Shown here one piece after another: positions 45,750 to 54,867 of a stretch of 64,000 nt of DNA. The notes under the pieces were generated by a model. It worked only from the letters and a program-made list of their open reading frames with translations, did no database searches and had not been told where the DNA came from. This DNA is from Hyphomicrobiales bacterium. Its GTDB lineage: Bacteria; Pseudomonadota; Alphaproteobacteria; Rhizobiales; Xanthobacteraceae. The stretch covers positions 52,875 through 116,874 of the forward strand of contig JAFKKG010000034.1 in the NCBI GenBank assembly GCA_017305715.1, given 5' to 3'. The position numbers and the translations under genes were made by a program. The stretch's first letter is position 1. Each line of letters opens with the position of its first letter.

Positions 45750-47591
45750 TCAATACACCCGCGCCTTCGGCGGGATGTACTGCACGTCGTTGGTCATCGT
45801 GTAGTCGTGCACCGGGCGGTAATCGATCGTGGTGTTGCCGTTCTCGCCGATCCACGCCAGCGTGTGCTTCATCCAGTTCTTGTCGTCGCGATCGGGGAAA
45901 TCCTCGCGGGCATGGGCGCCGCGGCTCTCGGTGCGATTGGCCGCCGAGTCCATCGTCACCACCGCCTGCACGATCAGATTGTCGAATTCCAGGGTTTCGA
46001 TCAGGTCGGAATTCCACACCAGCGAACGATCCGATGTCGCGACGTCGCCGATGCCGCCATGCACCTTGTGGATCAGGTTCTGGCCTTCGCTCAGGACTTC
46101 GCCGGTGCGGAACACCGCGCAATTGCTCTGCATCACATGCTGCATGCTGTCGCGCAGTTTTGCGGTCGGCGTGCCGCCGGAGGCGTAGCGATAGTGGTCG
46201 AGCCGGCCGAGCGCCATGTCGGCCGAGCCTGCCGGCAATTCCGGCTGCTTGCCGTTGGCGGTCAGTTTCTCGGCGCAACGCAGGGCTGCGGCGCGGCCGA
46301 ACACCACGAGGTCGATCAGCGAATTGGAGCCGAGCCGGTTGGCGCCGTGCACGGAGACGCAGGCGGCTTCGCCGAGCGCCATCAGGCCCGGCACGACCGC
46401 GTTGTCGTCGCCATTGGTCTTGGTCAGCACTTCGCCGTGATAATTGGTGGGAATGCCGCCCATGTTGTAGTGCACGGTCGGCGTGATCGGGATCGGCTCG
46501 CGGGTGACGTCGACATTGGCGAAGATCTTTGCCGATTCGGAAATGCCCGGCAGCCGCTCATGCAGCACCTTGGGATCGAGATGATCGAGGTGCAGGTAGA
46601 TGTGGTCCTTTTTCTTGCCGACGCCGCGGCCTTCGCGCATTTCGATGGTCATCGCGCGCGAGACCACGTCGCGGGAGGCGAGGTCCTTGGCGGAGGGCGC
46701 ATAGCGCTCCATGAAGCGCTCGCCCTCGGAGTTGACGAGATAACCGCCTTCGCCGCGGGCGCCCTCGGTGACGAGGCAGCCTGATCCGTAGATGCCGGTC
46801 GGGTGGAACTGGACGAATTCCATGTCCTGCAGCGGCAGGCCGGCGCGCAGCGCCATCGCGCCGCCGTCACCGGTGCAGGTATGCGCCGAGGTGCAGGAAG
46901 CGTAGGCGCGGCCATAGCCGCCGGTGGCGAGGATCGTGGTCTGGGCGCGGAAGCGATGCAGCGTGCCGTCGTCGAGCTTGAGCGCGATCACGCCGCGGCA
47001 GACGCCCTGGTCGTCCATGATCAGGTCGATGGCGAAGAACTCGATGAAGAACTCGGCGGCGTGGCGCAGCGACTGGCCGTACATCGTGTGCAGCATCGCA
47101 TGGCCGGTGCGGTCGGCGGCGGCGCAGGTGCGCTGCGCCTGGCCCTTGCCGTAATCCAGGGTCATGCCGCCGAACGGGCGCTGGTAGATCTTGCCGTCCT
47201 CGGTGCGCGAGAACGGTACGCCCCAATGTTCGAGTTCGTAGACGGCCTCGGGCGCGTTGCGCACCATGTATTCAATGGCGTCCTGATCGCCGAGCCAGTC
47301 CGACCCCTTGACGGTGTCGTACATGTGCCAGCGCCAGTCGTCCTTGTGCATGTTGCCGAGCGAAGCCGAGATGCCGCCTTGCGCCGCGACCGTGTGCGAG
47401 CGGGTCGGAAACACCTTGGTGATGCAGGCGGTGCGCAGGCCGGCTTCCGAGCAGCCGACTACGGCGCGAAGGCCCGCGCCGCCGGCGCCGACCACCACCA
47501 CGTCATAGGTGTGGTCTTCGATCGGATAGGCTTTTCCGTTGGTGGCGGGACCACTTCCATTGGTGGCCTTGCCGTTACCTTCAGCGGCCAT
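45750..47591 (-). CDS. sdhA: Succinate dehydrogenase flavoprotein subunit
   Basis: A 613-residue catalytic subunit oxidising succinate to fumarate. The FAD-binding motif [20 protein letters not shown] is at about residues 32-51, and the covalent-FAD histidine lies in [20 protein letters not shown]. Further sites: the HPTGI block ([20 protein letters not shown]) and the active-site region [18 protein letters not shown], with capping-domain Arg; the end [20 protein letters not shown] is typical. An N-terminal 20-residue Gly/Asn-rich extension is present. It follows sdhD by 3 bases. Confidence 0.98.
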   Translation of the reverse strand: MAAEGNGKATNGSGPATNGKAYPIEDHTYDVVVVGAGGAGLRAVVGCSEAGLRTACITKVFPTRSHTVAAQGGISASLGNMHKDDWRWHMYDTVKGSDWLGDQDAIEYMVRNAPEAVYELEHWGVPFSRTEDGKIYQRPFGGMTLDYGKGQAQRTCAAADRTGHAMLHTMYGQSLRHAAEFFIEFFAIDLIMDDQGVCRGVIALKLDDGTLHRFRAQTTILATGGYGRAYASCTSAHTCTGDGGAMALRAGLPLQDMEFVQFHPTGIYGSGCLVTEGARGEGGYLVNSEGERFMERYAPSAKDLASRDVVSRAMTIEMREGRGVGKKKDHIYLHLDHLDPKVLHERLPGISESAKIFANVDVTREPIPITPTVHYNMGGIPTNYHGEVLTKTNGDDNAVVPGLMALGEAACVSVHGANRLGSNSLIDLVVFGRAAALRCAEKLTANGKQPELPAGSADMALGRLDHYRYASGGTPTAKLRDSMQHVMQSNCAVFRTGEVLSEGQNLIHKVHGGIGDVATSDRSLVWNSDLIETLEFDNLIVQAVVTMDSAANRTESRGAHAREDFPDRDDKNWMKHTLAWIGENGNTTIDYRPVHDYTMTNDVQYIPPKARVY

Positions 47592-47594
47592 GGG

Positions 47595-47993
47595 CTAGAC
47601 TCCCGATGACATTTTGAGGATCGCGTAAATCGAGGCGAGCGCCACCGCGATACAGAAGAAATTATTGGCCATCACGCTGGCGAGCTTGATCTTCTCGTTG
47701 TGCACGTAATCTTCGATCACGACCTGCATGCCGATCTTCATATGCCAGGCACTGGCGACAATGAAGAGCAGCATGATGATGGCGATGGGCACCGAGCTGA
47801 AGATTTGCTTGGCGCCCGCCTGGTTGCTGCCGACCAGCATCAAGACCACCACGATGACGGGCACGATCAGCAAGGTCATCGCGACGGCGGTGAGACGCTG
47901 GCGCCAGAAATCGGAAGTGCCGGAATGCGAGGCGCCGAGCGCGCGGACGCGCGCCAGCGGCGTGCGCATCGAAGAAGATTTGGGCGCGTTCAT
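47595..47993 (-). CDS. sdhD: Succinate dehydrogenase membrane anchor subunit D
   Basis: A 132-residue hydrophobic subunit with three membrane helices (about residues 35-57, 66-85 and 103-126). SGTSDFWRQRLTAVAMTLL opens the first helix, and IGMQVVIEDYVHNEKIKLAS holds a likely haem histidine and the quinone-site region. ATG 47993 overlaps the sdhC stop by ATGA, so translation is coupled; the longer upstream frame is the shadow of sdhC. Confidence 0.95.
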   Translation of the reverse strand: MNAPKSSSMRTPLARVRALGASHSGTSDFWRQRLTAVAMTLLIVPVIVVVLMLVGSNQAGAKQIFSSVPIAIIMLLFIVASAWHMKIGMQVVIEDYVHNEKIKLASVMANNFFCIAVALASIYAILKMSSGV

Positions 47994-48388
47994 CGGCCGC
48001 CTCCAACGGTGTAGGCGACGATCCACACGAGCACGGTCAGCGAAATGCCGCCGATCAGCGCGCCCCAGGTCATGCCCTCGCGCTCGCTGGGCTTGTAGCC
48101 ATAGCCGAGGTCCCAGACGAAGTGGCGCAGGCCGGACAGCAGATGATGCAGCAGCGCCCAGGTGTAACCGAACACGATCAGGCGTCCGATGAAGCTGCCG
48201 GTAAAGGCCTGCACATTGGCGTAGGCGCCGGGGCCCGAAGCGGCGGCGATCAGCCACCAGGCCAGCAGCAGGGTTCCGAAATACAGCGCCACCCCGGTGG
48301 CGCGGTGCACGATGGACAGCGCCATCGTGAGCGTCCAGCGGTAGGTCTGCAGGTGGGGAGAAAGCGGTCGTTCGATCCTGGCGGTCAT
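47990..48388 (-). CDS. sdhC: Succinate dehydrogenase cytochrome b556 subunit C
   Basis: A 132-residue membrane subunit. The signature RPLSPHLQTYRWTLTMALSI with SIVHRATGVALYFG (quinone-binding Ser/Arg and haem region) opens the first helix, and ALLHHLLSGLRHFVWDLGYG holds the haem-ligand His. Three hydrophobic segments are present. It is first in the sdhCDAB operon; the promoter lies in 48389-48500 and was not identified. Confidence 0.97.
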   Translation of the reverse strand: MTARIERPLSPHLQTYRWTLTMALSIVHRATGVALYFGTLLLAWWLIAAASGPGAYANVQAFTGSFIGRLIVFGYTWALLHHLLSGLRHFVWDLGYGYKPSEREGMTWGALIGGISLTVLVWIVAYTVGGGR

Positions 48389-49050
48389 CGGCGGCTTTGA
48401 AGTTGGTGGGGCCGTGGGGATGGCCCTTCGGGGATCGTGTTAAAGCAATTCTATTTACGTAGTCGAAACGGTCAGCGCAACGATCAAATGCCGGGATGTC
48501 GAACCGCCATTCATTACTAGGTGGGCGATGAAGCGAAGCCTATCAGCAGCTTGGTATACCACGGCTGCGGCCATCACTTGAAAGATTGAATTGCCGTTCT
48601 GTCATTGAGATAAATCAGTTCGGTTATTTCGATCGATCATCGCGTCGTCAGCGTTGGAGCGATTGACGACCCGCGGCTGCTCAGCGGGATAACCGGTAAA
48701 TTCCCTGCGGTTTGGCGATGTTGGCGGGGATGGCCTGAAACCAGGTAAAGGGACCACGCTCTTGGCCGCGCTGCCATCGCGGTCAGCGCGTCGGCCACGA
48801 TCTCGGCTTCGCCGCCGTGACCGGGGTTAAGGCCATTCACCCAGAGCCGGGCGGATATGCGAATTCTGCGCTGCGTCTTCGCCTGCTCAATGCGCCAGTC
48901 GGCTGCTCCCGCCACAGCGTGAGCCATCCCTCGCGCGGCGCAGGCTTGATCATGGGTGCCACGCCGATCCCAGCATTGGTCGCCCGGTGGTTTGCCGCTA
49001 AAGCACGTCGACACGCACCCTGACGCGCAACGCGTGATGGTTAAGGCTCG
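48389..49050. other. Long gene-free region between sdhC and the TauE/SafE gene
   Basis: 662 bases. The first 250 are AT-richer and should hold the sdh promoter. From about 48640 to 49020 the base composition and patchy minus-strand frames look like decayed coding sequence: readable stretches such as RISARLWVNGLNPGHGGEAE occur, but continue in shifted frames and with stops. I could not assign a family, and it contains no clear ribosome site. Confidence 0.4.
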
Positions 49051-49905
49051 ATGGTTATGGCCGGACTCAATCCTACCGAGCTCGTCGAGCTCGCGCTCAT
49101 GCTGGTCGCGGTCGGTGCGTTGTCGGGCTTCTTCGCCGGCATTTTCGGCATTGGCGGCGGCGCCATCCTGGTGCCGGTGTTTTACGAATGCTTTCGGCTG
49201 GCCGGCGTGCCGCTGGAGGTGCGGATGCCGCTCTGCATCGGCACGTCGCTTGCCATCATCATCCCGACCTCGATCCGCTCGTTTCGTGCCCATCACGCCC
49301 GCGGCGCGGTCGATCTGGGAATCCTCAAATTGTGGTGGCTGCCGATCGTGATCGGCGTCATCGCCGGCAGTATCACCGCGCGTTACGCGCCGGAGCGGTT
49401 GTTCAAGATCGTGTTCGTCGGCGTGGCATGGTCAGCCGCCGCGCGCCTTCTGCTCGCGCGCGACAACTGGAAATTCGGTGAAGATGTCCCGACCGGGCCG
49501 TTGATGCGGCTCTACGGCTTCTTCATCGGTTTGTTGTCGACCCTGATGGGCGTCGGCGGCGGCCTGTTCGCCAATCTGCTGATGACATTCTATGGCCGCC
49601 CCATTCATCAGGCGGTTGCGACTTCCTCGGCGCTGGCGGTCTTGATCTCGATCCCCGGCGCGATCGGCTATGTCTATGCCGGCTGGCCTGCGGCGGCGCG
49701 TTATCCTGACGTCGCCGCGCTGCAAGTTCCGTTCGCGATCGGCTTCGTCTCGCTGATCGGCGCCGTGCTCGTCATGCCGACCAGCCTGCTCACCGCGCCG
49801 CTCGGCGTGCGCGCCGCCCATGCGATGTCGAAGCGCTCCCTGGAGATTGCGTTCGGCTGCTATCTCTTCATCGTCGGCGGCCGGTTTGTAATAAGCCTGC
49901 TGTAA
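49051..49905 (+). CDS. TauE/SafE-family sulfite/sulfonate exporter-like membrane protein
   Basis: A 284-residue protein with about eight membrane segments in two similar halves. Each half has the family's glycine-rich loop: FFAGIFGIGGGAILVPVFYE in the first and GLLSTLMGVGGGLFANLLMT in the second. The family (PF01925) moves sulfite, sulfonates or organic acids across the inner membrane. Start ATG 49051 or 49057 cannot be separated. It lies alone, upstream of the convergent matB gene. Confidence 0.92.
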   Translation: MVMAGLNPTELVELALMLVAVGALSGFFAGIFGIGGGAILVPVFYECFRLAGVPLEVRMPLCIGTSLAIIIPTSIRSFRAHHARGAVDLGILKLWWLPIVIGVIAGSITARYAPERLFKIVFVGVAWSAAARLLLARDNWKFGEDVPTGPLMRLYGFFIGLLSTLMGVGGGLFANLLMTFYGRPIHQAVATSSALAVLISIPGAIGYVYAGWPAAARYPDVAALQVPFAIGFVSLIGAVLVMPTSLLTAPLGVRAAHAMSKRSLEIAFGCYLFIVGGRFVISLL

Positions 49906-49955
49906 GGAGACGATCGATCGAGCGGCGCGCGCTCACTCGCCGAACAACGCGGTCG

Positions 49956-51482
49956 CTATTTCGCGTAGATCTTCGCGTAGGTATCCCGCAGAATATTCTT
50001 CTGCACCTTGCCCATGGCGTTGCGCGGCAGCTCGTCGACGACGAAGACGCGCTTCGGCATCTTGAACTTTGCCAGACGTCCGTCGAGTGCCTGCAGCACG
50101 CCGGCTTCCGTGACGTCGGCGCCCTTGTTGCAGACCACCACGGCCGTGACGCCTTCGCCGAAATCGGCGTGCGGCACGCCGATCACGGCGGATTCGATCA
50201 CGCCCGGCATGGCGTCGATCTCGCTCTCGATTTCCTTGGGATAGACGTTGAAGCCGCCGGAGATCACCAGATCCTTGCCGCGGCCGAGGATGTGCACGTA
50301 ACCCTTGTCGTCGATCTTGCCGAGATCGCCGGTGATGAAGAAGCCGTCGTCGCGGAATTCCGCTTTGGTCTTTTCCGGCATCCGCCAGTAGCCCTTGAAC
50401 ACGTTCGGGCCCTTGACCTCGATCATCCCGATGCTGTCGCGCGCGATCTCCTTGCCGGTCTCGGGATCGGTGACGCGCACGGAGACGCCGGGCAGCGGCA
50501 GCCCGACGGCGCCGGGCACGCGGTCGCCGTCATAGGGGTTCGAGGTGTTCATGTTGGTTTCGGTCATGCCGTAGCGTTCGAGAATGGCAAAACCGGTCCG
50601 CGCCGACCATTCGCGGTGGGTGTCGGCGAGCAGCGGCGCCGAGCCCGAGATGAACAGCCGCATGTGTTTGGTGGTTTCTTTCGTCAGATTCGGGCTCTGC
50701 AGCAGCCGCGTATAAAAGGTCGGCACGCCCATCAGCACGGTCGATCGCGCCATCAGCTTGATGATCAGTTCGGGATCGAGCTTCGGCAGGAAGATCATCG
50801 AGGCGCGCGCGAACAGCGTCACGTTGCTCGCCACGAACAGGCCGTGGGTGTGATAGATCGGCAGCGCATGAATCAGCACGTCGTCTTTGGTGAAACGCCA
50901 ATAGTCGACCAGCGAGAGGGAATTCGATGCGAGATTGTCATGCGTCAGCATCGCGCCCTTGGAACGGCCCGTCGTGCCTGACGTGTAGAGGATCGCGGCG
51001 AGATCGTCATTGGCGCGGGCGACGGTCGTGAAGGCGGCATCGGCCGAGGCTGCGGCATCCGTCAGCGAGCCCTTGCCGTCGGCGCCGAGCGTCTCGACCC
51101 GGGCCTTGCTCTTGGCCGCGATCGCACCAATGCCCTCGGCCTTCGAGGGATCGCACACCACCAGTGACGGCTCGGCATCGCCGATGAAGTATTCCAGCTC
51201 GTTCAGCGTATAGGCGGTGTTGAGCGGCAGATACACTGCGCCGGCGCGCACGGTGGCGAGATAGAGCACCAGCGCCGGCACGGACTTTTCGGTTTGCGCT
51301 GCGACGCGGTCGCCCGGCTTGACGCCCCTCGAAACCAGCACATTGGCCATCTGGCCGGCGCGGGCGATCAGATCGGCATAGCTGATGCGCGTGCCGTCGA
51401 GCATCTCGATCGCGAGCCGGCTGGGATCGTCGAGGTTGTCGAACAGGCGGGAAAACAGGTTGGCGCTGGCGGTGGTGTTCAT
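49956..51482 (-). CDS. matB: Malonyl-CoA synthetase
   Basis: A 508-residue acyl-adenylating enzyme. It resembles the R. palustris MatB sequence I remember throughout, so malonate as the acid is likely; it makes malonyl-CoA from malonate, CoA and ATP. P-loop-like ILYTSGTTGRSKGAMLTHDN sits near residue 167, the A5 motif ERYGMTETNMNTSNPYDGDR holds the malonate-contacting arginine region, FFITGDLGKIDDKGY and HILGRGKDLVISGGFN form the hinge, and the catalytic lysine is in PRNAMGKVQKN near the end. No matA decarboxylase gene lies beside it. Confidence 0.93.
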   Translation of the reverse strand: MNTTASANLFSRLFDNLDDPSRLAIEMLDGTRISYADLIARAGQMANVLVSRGVKPGDRVAAQTEKSVPALVLYLATVRAGAVYLPLNTAYTLNELEYFIGDAEPSLVVCDPSKAEGIGAIAAKSKARVETLGADGKGSLTDAAASADAAFTTVARANDDLAAILYTSGTTGRSKGAMLTHDNLASNSLSLVDYWRFTKDDVLIHALPIYHTHGLFVASNVTLFARASMIFLPKLDPELIIKLMARSTVLMGVPTFYTRLLQSPNLTKETTKHMRLFISGSAPLLADTHREWSARTGFAILERYGMTETNMNTSNPYDGDRVPGAVGLPLPGVSVRVTDPETGKEIARDSIGMIEVKGPNVFKGYWRMPEKTKAEFRDDGFFITGDLGKIDDKGYVHILGRGKDLVISGGFNVYPKEIESEIDAMPGVIESAVIGVPHADFGEGVTAVVVCNKGADVTEAGVLQALDGRLAKFKMPKRVFVVDELPRNAMGKVQKNILRDTYAKIYAK

Positions 51483-51559
51483 GCAACATTCCCTGAGGGG
51501 CGCGAAATTTCGGCTGGATTAGCAAAAAGGCCCCTCACAAAGCAACGGAGACAGTTTGC

Positions 51560-52321
51560 ATGTCAAATAACGGGAAACGCGTGGCCTGGGTGACCGGCGG
51601 CGGCAGCGGGATCGGCGAATCCGGGGCGGAATTCCTCGCCGCCGACGGCTGGACCGTGGTGATTTCGGGCCGCCGCAAGGAAGAGCTGGATCGGGTGGTC
51701 GCGAACATCACTAAAAAGGGCGGCAAGGCCGAAGCCATTGTGCTCGACGTCAGCAAGAAGGCCGATGTCAACAAGGCCGCCGACCAGATCCTGGCAAAAC
51801 ATGGCCGGATCGACCTCTTGGTCAACAGCGCCGGCATCAACGTGCCAAAGCGAAGCTGGGCCGATATGGAGCTGGAAGGCTGGGACAAGCTCGTCGAGAT
51901 CAATCTCAACGGCGTGCTCTATTGCATGCACGCGGTGCTGCCCGCGATGCGCAAGCAGCAGGACGGCTGCATCATCAACGTCGCATCCTGGGCCGGGCGC
52001 CATGTCTCCAAGATGCCGGGCCCGGCCTACACCACCACAAAGCATGCGGTGCTGGCGCTGACCCATTCCTTCAACATGGATGAATGCGTCAACGGCCTGC
52101 GCGCCTGCTGCCTGTCGCCCGGCGAGGTCGCAACCCCGATCCTGAAACTGCGTCCGGTGGTGCCGAGCGAAGCCGAACAGGCCAAGATGCTGCAACCGGA
52201 AGATTGCGGCCGCACCATCGCGTTTGTGGCCAGCATGCCCGCGCGGGTCTGCATGAACGAGATTTTGATCAGCCCGACGCATAATCGGGGGTTTATTCAG
52301 ACGCCGGCGAACCGGGACTAA
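51560..52321 (+). CDS. Short-chain dehydrogenase/reductase
   Basis: A 253-residue classical SDR: cofactor loop VTGGGSGIGESGAEFL (residues about 11-26), SGRRKEELDRV (NADP-type basic end of beta-2), NSAGINVPKR, structural Ser in INVASWAGRHV, and catalytic AYTTTKHAVLAL (Tyr-x-x-x-Lys). It is divergent from matB, 77 bases away, which suggests shared control and perhaps work on malonate-semialdehyde-like compounds, but that is inference only. The C-terminus NRGFIQTPANRD lacks a membrane helix. Confidence 0.87.
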   Translation: MSNNGKRVAWVTGGGSGIGESGAEFLAADGWTVVISGRRKEELDRVVANITKKGGKAEAIVLDVSKKADVNKAADQILAKHGRIDLLVNSAGINVPKRSWADMELEGWDKLVEINLNGVLYCMHAVLPAMRKQQDGCIINVASWAGRHVSKMPGPAYTTTKHAVLALTHSFNMDECVNGLRACCLSPGEVATPILKLRPVVPSEAEQAKMLQPEDCGRTIAFVASMPARVCMNEILISPTHNRGFIQTPANRD

Positions 52322-52362
52322 AGCGGGATGAGATTAGGTTGAGTTCGACCGGCATCGGGAAC

Positions 52363-52490
52363 TCCACCTCTCCCTTCGGGAGAGGTCGGCGCGAAGCGCC
52401 GGGTGAGGGTTTACGGTCTGTCGTTGGAGCAGCGCGCCCTCACCCGATTTGCTGCGCAAATCGACCTCTCCCCGCTGGGGAGAGGTGAAC
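52363..52490. repeat. Dispersed repeat, CTCTCCC-type, second copy
   Basis: CCACCTCTCCCTTCGGGAGA at the left, CCTCTCCCCGCTGGGGAGAG at the right, with GCGAAGCGCCGGGTGAGGG and GCCCTCACCCGATTTGC between. It is the same element as 33871-34018, better preserved. Confidence 0.8.
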
Positions 52491-52554
52491 AGAGTCCGGA
52501 GCGAACGACTGAACCTAGTCCCATCGCGCTTCGGGTAATTTCAACATCCCGCCG

Positions 52555-52637
52555 TCGTTGCGAGCGAAGCGCAGCAATCCATCGTGCGGCGATGCAAGAA
52601 TGGATTGCTTCGTCGCTTGCGCTCCTCGCAATGACGA
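52555..52637. repeat. Dispersed repeat, family A, copy 2
   Basis: Begins CGTTGCGAGCGAAGCGCAGC and ends GCTCCTCGCAATGACG, matching the copy at 19041-19156 at both ends; AATCCAT and ATGGATT pair inside. The middle is shorter than in copy 1. Confidence 0.85.
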
Positions 52638-52805
52638 AGGGTCGGTCGAACCTGCACTTGAGCCCAGTCGATTCTGCCGCTATACCGACCACCTCGCGCG
52701 ACTGGCGACAAGCAGATGGGGCACCATCGGGAAGCGCGGGATAATCAGCCGCGCGCCTGGGCAATCGGAAAACTCCGATCCACCTTCAAGATGAAGGAGC
52801 GCCCA

Positions 52806-53228
52806 GTGTTGACGTCCATCCAGATCGCGGGATTACAGACCTTCGGATATCACGGCCTGTTCGAGGAAGAGCGCCGCCTCGGCCAGAAATTCACCTTCGA
52901 CATCGATGCGACATTGCAGCCGGCGCCGACGCACCGGGACGACCGCCTGGATGCATCGGTCCGCTACGATGCCGTGGTGGAGGCCGCGGTGGATCTCGCT
53001 GGCGCGACCAAATATCAGACCCTGGAAGCGCTCGGAGAAGCTGTTGCGATCGGCCTGTTGCACCGCTTCGCCTTGATCGACAGCATCACTGTCGGCGTCT
53101 CCAAGTTCAGTCCCCCGATTCCGCATACGCTGAGCAAGGTCGGCATCAAGGTGCATTTGGTTCGCGCCGATCTCGCAAGTCCGTGCGCAGAGGAAGCTCG
53201 ACAGCCATTTGTCCAGGTGACTGCGTGA
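52806..53228 (+). CDS. folB: Dihydroneopterin aldolase-family protein (FolB-like)
   Basis: A 140-residue protein. AAGGAG at 52794 sets the start at GTG 52806, with ATG 52791 in frame just before it. FGYHGLFEEERRLGQKFTF (residues about 13-31) is the N-terminal FolB signature with its catalytic-region Glu and the conserved HGLFEEE. YQTLEALGEAVAIGLLHRF and VSKFSPPIPHTLSKVGIKVH follow, the latter with the family's KPxPPIP-like turn. It should convert dihydroneopterin to the hydroxymethylpterin of folate synthesis. The other folate-synthesis genes are not adjacent. Confidence 0.85.
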   Translation: MLTSIQIAGLQTFGYHGLFEEERRLGQKFTFDIDATLQPAPTHRDDRLDASVRYDAVVEAAVDLAGATKYQTLEALGEAVAIGLLHRFALIDSITVGVSKFSPPIPHTLSKVGIKVHLVRADLASPCAEEARQPFVQVTA

Positions 53229-53629
53229 GCGGGGCCGTTCCCCTGCGCAAACATTTCGCGTTCAGCCGCGGTTGGCATACGGGGCGACCAACTGACCCGA
53301 CGGGCAAATCATCACTTCCGATTTACGGAAGTCGTGTCAAGCCCCGAAATGAAAGATATTTTGCTTTTCCGAAATGGCAAATCAGGGCATATCCATGCCC
53401 ATCCCGTCCCACTCAGAGGGGCGTTGGCCATCGTCACAACGAGGGGCGGGGAGCGGTGGACGTGACAGTTGCGCTTGACGCGCGCAGCTTGAGCGTACGG
53501 TAAAGACGTGTGGTCCTGACGCCGCGACGCTGGCGTCCATGCACTTGGGAGGCGTCTGACTTCCCAGGGCGCGACGGAGGCAAAAGAGCCGTTCTCCGGG
53601 GAGAGCACGTTATAAGCCGTAAAGCCATC

Positions 53630-53740
53630 GCGCAGGGAATGTCGGATGTTCTCCGCTGCCCTGTATGCTCATGTGCGCACTTCTCTGTGCACATTGCACA
53701 TGAGACCGCGGGTGCAGCGCGCATCCGGCATTCCCTGCGC
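53630..53740. repeat. Nested long inverted repeat (cruciform)
   Basis: Outer arms 53630-53648 and 53722-53740 match at 18 of 19 bases (GCGCAGGGAATGTCGGATG). Inner arms CTCATGTGC (53668-53676) and GCACATGAG (53696-53704) nest inside. It resembles the palindromes flanking rhizobial repeat units; it encodes no protein. Confidence 0.8.
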
Positions 53741-53850
53741 TCTCTGTTTAGGGGGGCGGAACGTTAAGAGCAGACCTCGGGCATTTCGTGCCGCGAGATC
53801 GCGAAACTGTAACTTCCGTCATTGTCTGCAACAAACGCGAGGCGTTTGTT

Positions 53851-53935
53851 GCGGGGAGAGCGAAGCGAAGCAATCCATGTCGCCGCGAGAAAGAAAGAAT
53901 GGATGGCTTCGTCGCGTTGCTGCTCGCCATGGCGG
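53851..53935. repeat. Dispersed repeat, family A, decayed copy 3
   Basis: GAGAGCGAAGCGAAGCAATC at the left matches copies 1 and 2, and ATGGATGGCTTCGTCGCGTT with GCTCGCCATGGCGG at the right corresponds to their right halves with several changes. It is preceded by the inverted repeat CAACAAACGC-GAG-GCGTTTGTTG (53829-53851). Confidence 0.6.
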
Positions 53936-54134
53936 TTGCCTCACGGGAATCACCCACACGGGCCACAGCTCCGAAAGTTTCAGCCATCACGATAAATTAT
54001 CCGCCGAAACCGCCCGACAGACCTCCCGTAACTCGGGCCAACGACGATGCAAACGTTCAGGTCAATCGGCCCACGTCGTTGTTCTCAGCACCGGCGGCCC
54101 CCGCCGGAGACCTCAATCATCGGGAGAAGATTCC

Positions 54135-54689
54135 ATGTCGAACCGTATCGCTTATCTGACCGCCGCTGCCTTCAGCGTCCTGGCTCTCACGGCCACTGTT
54201 ACGGCGCCGGCGCGCGCCGAAGAGAAGACCGTGATGGTCGGTGGCGCCGCGATGTTCCCCTCGAAGAACATCGTCCAGAACGCCGTCAACTCCAAGGATC
54301 ACACCACCCTGGTCGCTGCCGTGAAAGCCGCCGGGCTGGTTCCCACGCTGGAGGGCAAGGGCCCGTTCACGGTGTTCGCGCCGACCAACGCCGCCTTCGG
54401 CAAGCTGCCGGCCGGCACCGTCGAAACGCTGGTGAAGCCCGAGAACAAGGCGACCCTGACCAAGATCCTCACCTACCATGTCGTGCCGGGCAAGCTCGCC
54501 GCGGCCGACCTGAAGGACGGCATGAAGCTCAAGACCGCCGAAGGCGAGGAACTGACCGTGAAGCACGACGGCGGCAAGGTCTGGATCGTCGACGCCAAGG
54601 GTGGAACCTCGATGGTCACGATCCCGAACGTCAACCAGTCCAACGGCGTGATCCATGTCGTCGACACCGTGCTGATGCCGGCGTCATAA
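54135..54689 (+). CDS. Secreted fasciclin-domain protein
   Basis: A 184-residue protein: GGAGAAGA precedes ATG 54135, and a signal peptide ends near PARAEE. Residues about 45-180 form one FAS1 domain with H1 (VFAPTNAAFGKLPAGTVETL) and the H2/YH motif (ILTYHVVPGKLAAADLKDG), ending NGVIHVVDTVLMP. FAS1 proteins mediate adhesion or, in rhizobia, help symbiosis (Nex18-type). It stands 179 bases before the cytochrome b/molybdoenzyme pair, separated by a strong terminator. In some bacteria fasciclin proteins co-occur with such oxidoreductases. Confidence 0.93.
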   Translation: MSNRIAYLTAAAFSVLALTATVTAPARAEEKTVMVGGAAMFPSKNIVQNAVNSKDHTTLVAAVKAAGLVPTLEGKGPFTVFAPTNAAFGKLPAGTVETLVKPENKATLTKILTYHVVPGKLAAADLKDGMKLKTAEGEELTVKHDGGKVWIVDAKGGTSMVTIPNVNQSNGVIHVVDTVLMPAS

Positions 54690-54731
54690 CCCCGCGCAGC
54701 CCTGATTAGTCCCAACAGGATGCGTGGACGG

Positions 54732-54762
54732 GCGAGCCGGGGCACCCCCGGCTCGCTTTTTT
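54732..54762 (+). terminator. Intrinsic terminator after the fasciclin gene
   Basis: A perfect 11-bp stem (54732-54742 with 54746-54756) with a 3-base CAC loop, followed by six T. It isolates the fasciclin gene from the next pair. Confidence 0.92.
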
Positions 54763-54867
54763 GTGATCCGACGGCGCCTCCATGCGTCGATCTGGTCGCA
54801 CGGGGGCGGTAACGAAAACCCGGTTCCGGGCGTATAACCCGGTACTGAATTGAGTCACGGATCAGCC

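Larger units (their letters stand above)
53229..54134. other. Gene-poor region made of palindromic repeats
   Basis: 906 bases. 53229-53460 has no recognisable feature. 53630-53740 is a long cruciform (see separate entry), 53829-53851 a perfect 10-bp inverted repeat, and 53851-53935 a decayed family A repeat. From about 53940 to 54134 the sequence is AT-richer and should hold the promoter of the fasciclin gene. Open frames here are short and Arg/Ser-rich shadows. Confidence 0.6.

Noticed and set aside
48637-49296. 219-codon minus-strand frame before the TauE gene
   Set aside because: Its first third lies antisense to the TauE gene and the rest has no clear start, ribosome site or family; kept only as a possible decayed region.
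53630-53935. Possible CRISPR or phage-like array in the repeat nest
   Set aside because: The repeats are inverted, not regularly spaced direct copies with spacers, and no cas gene is near.
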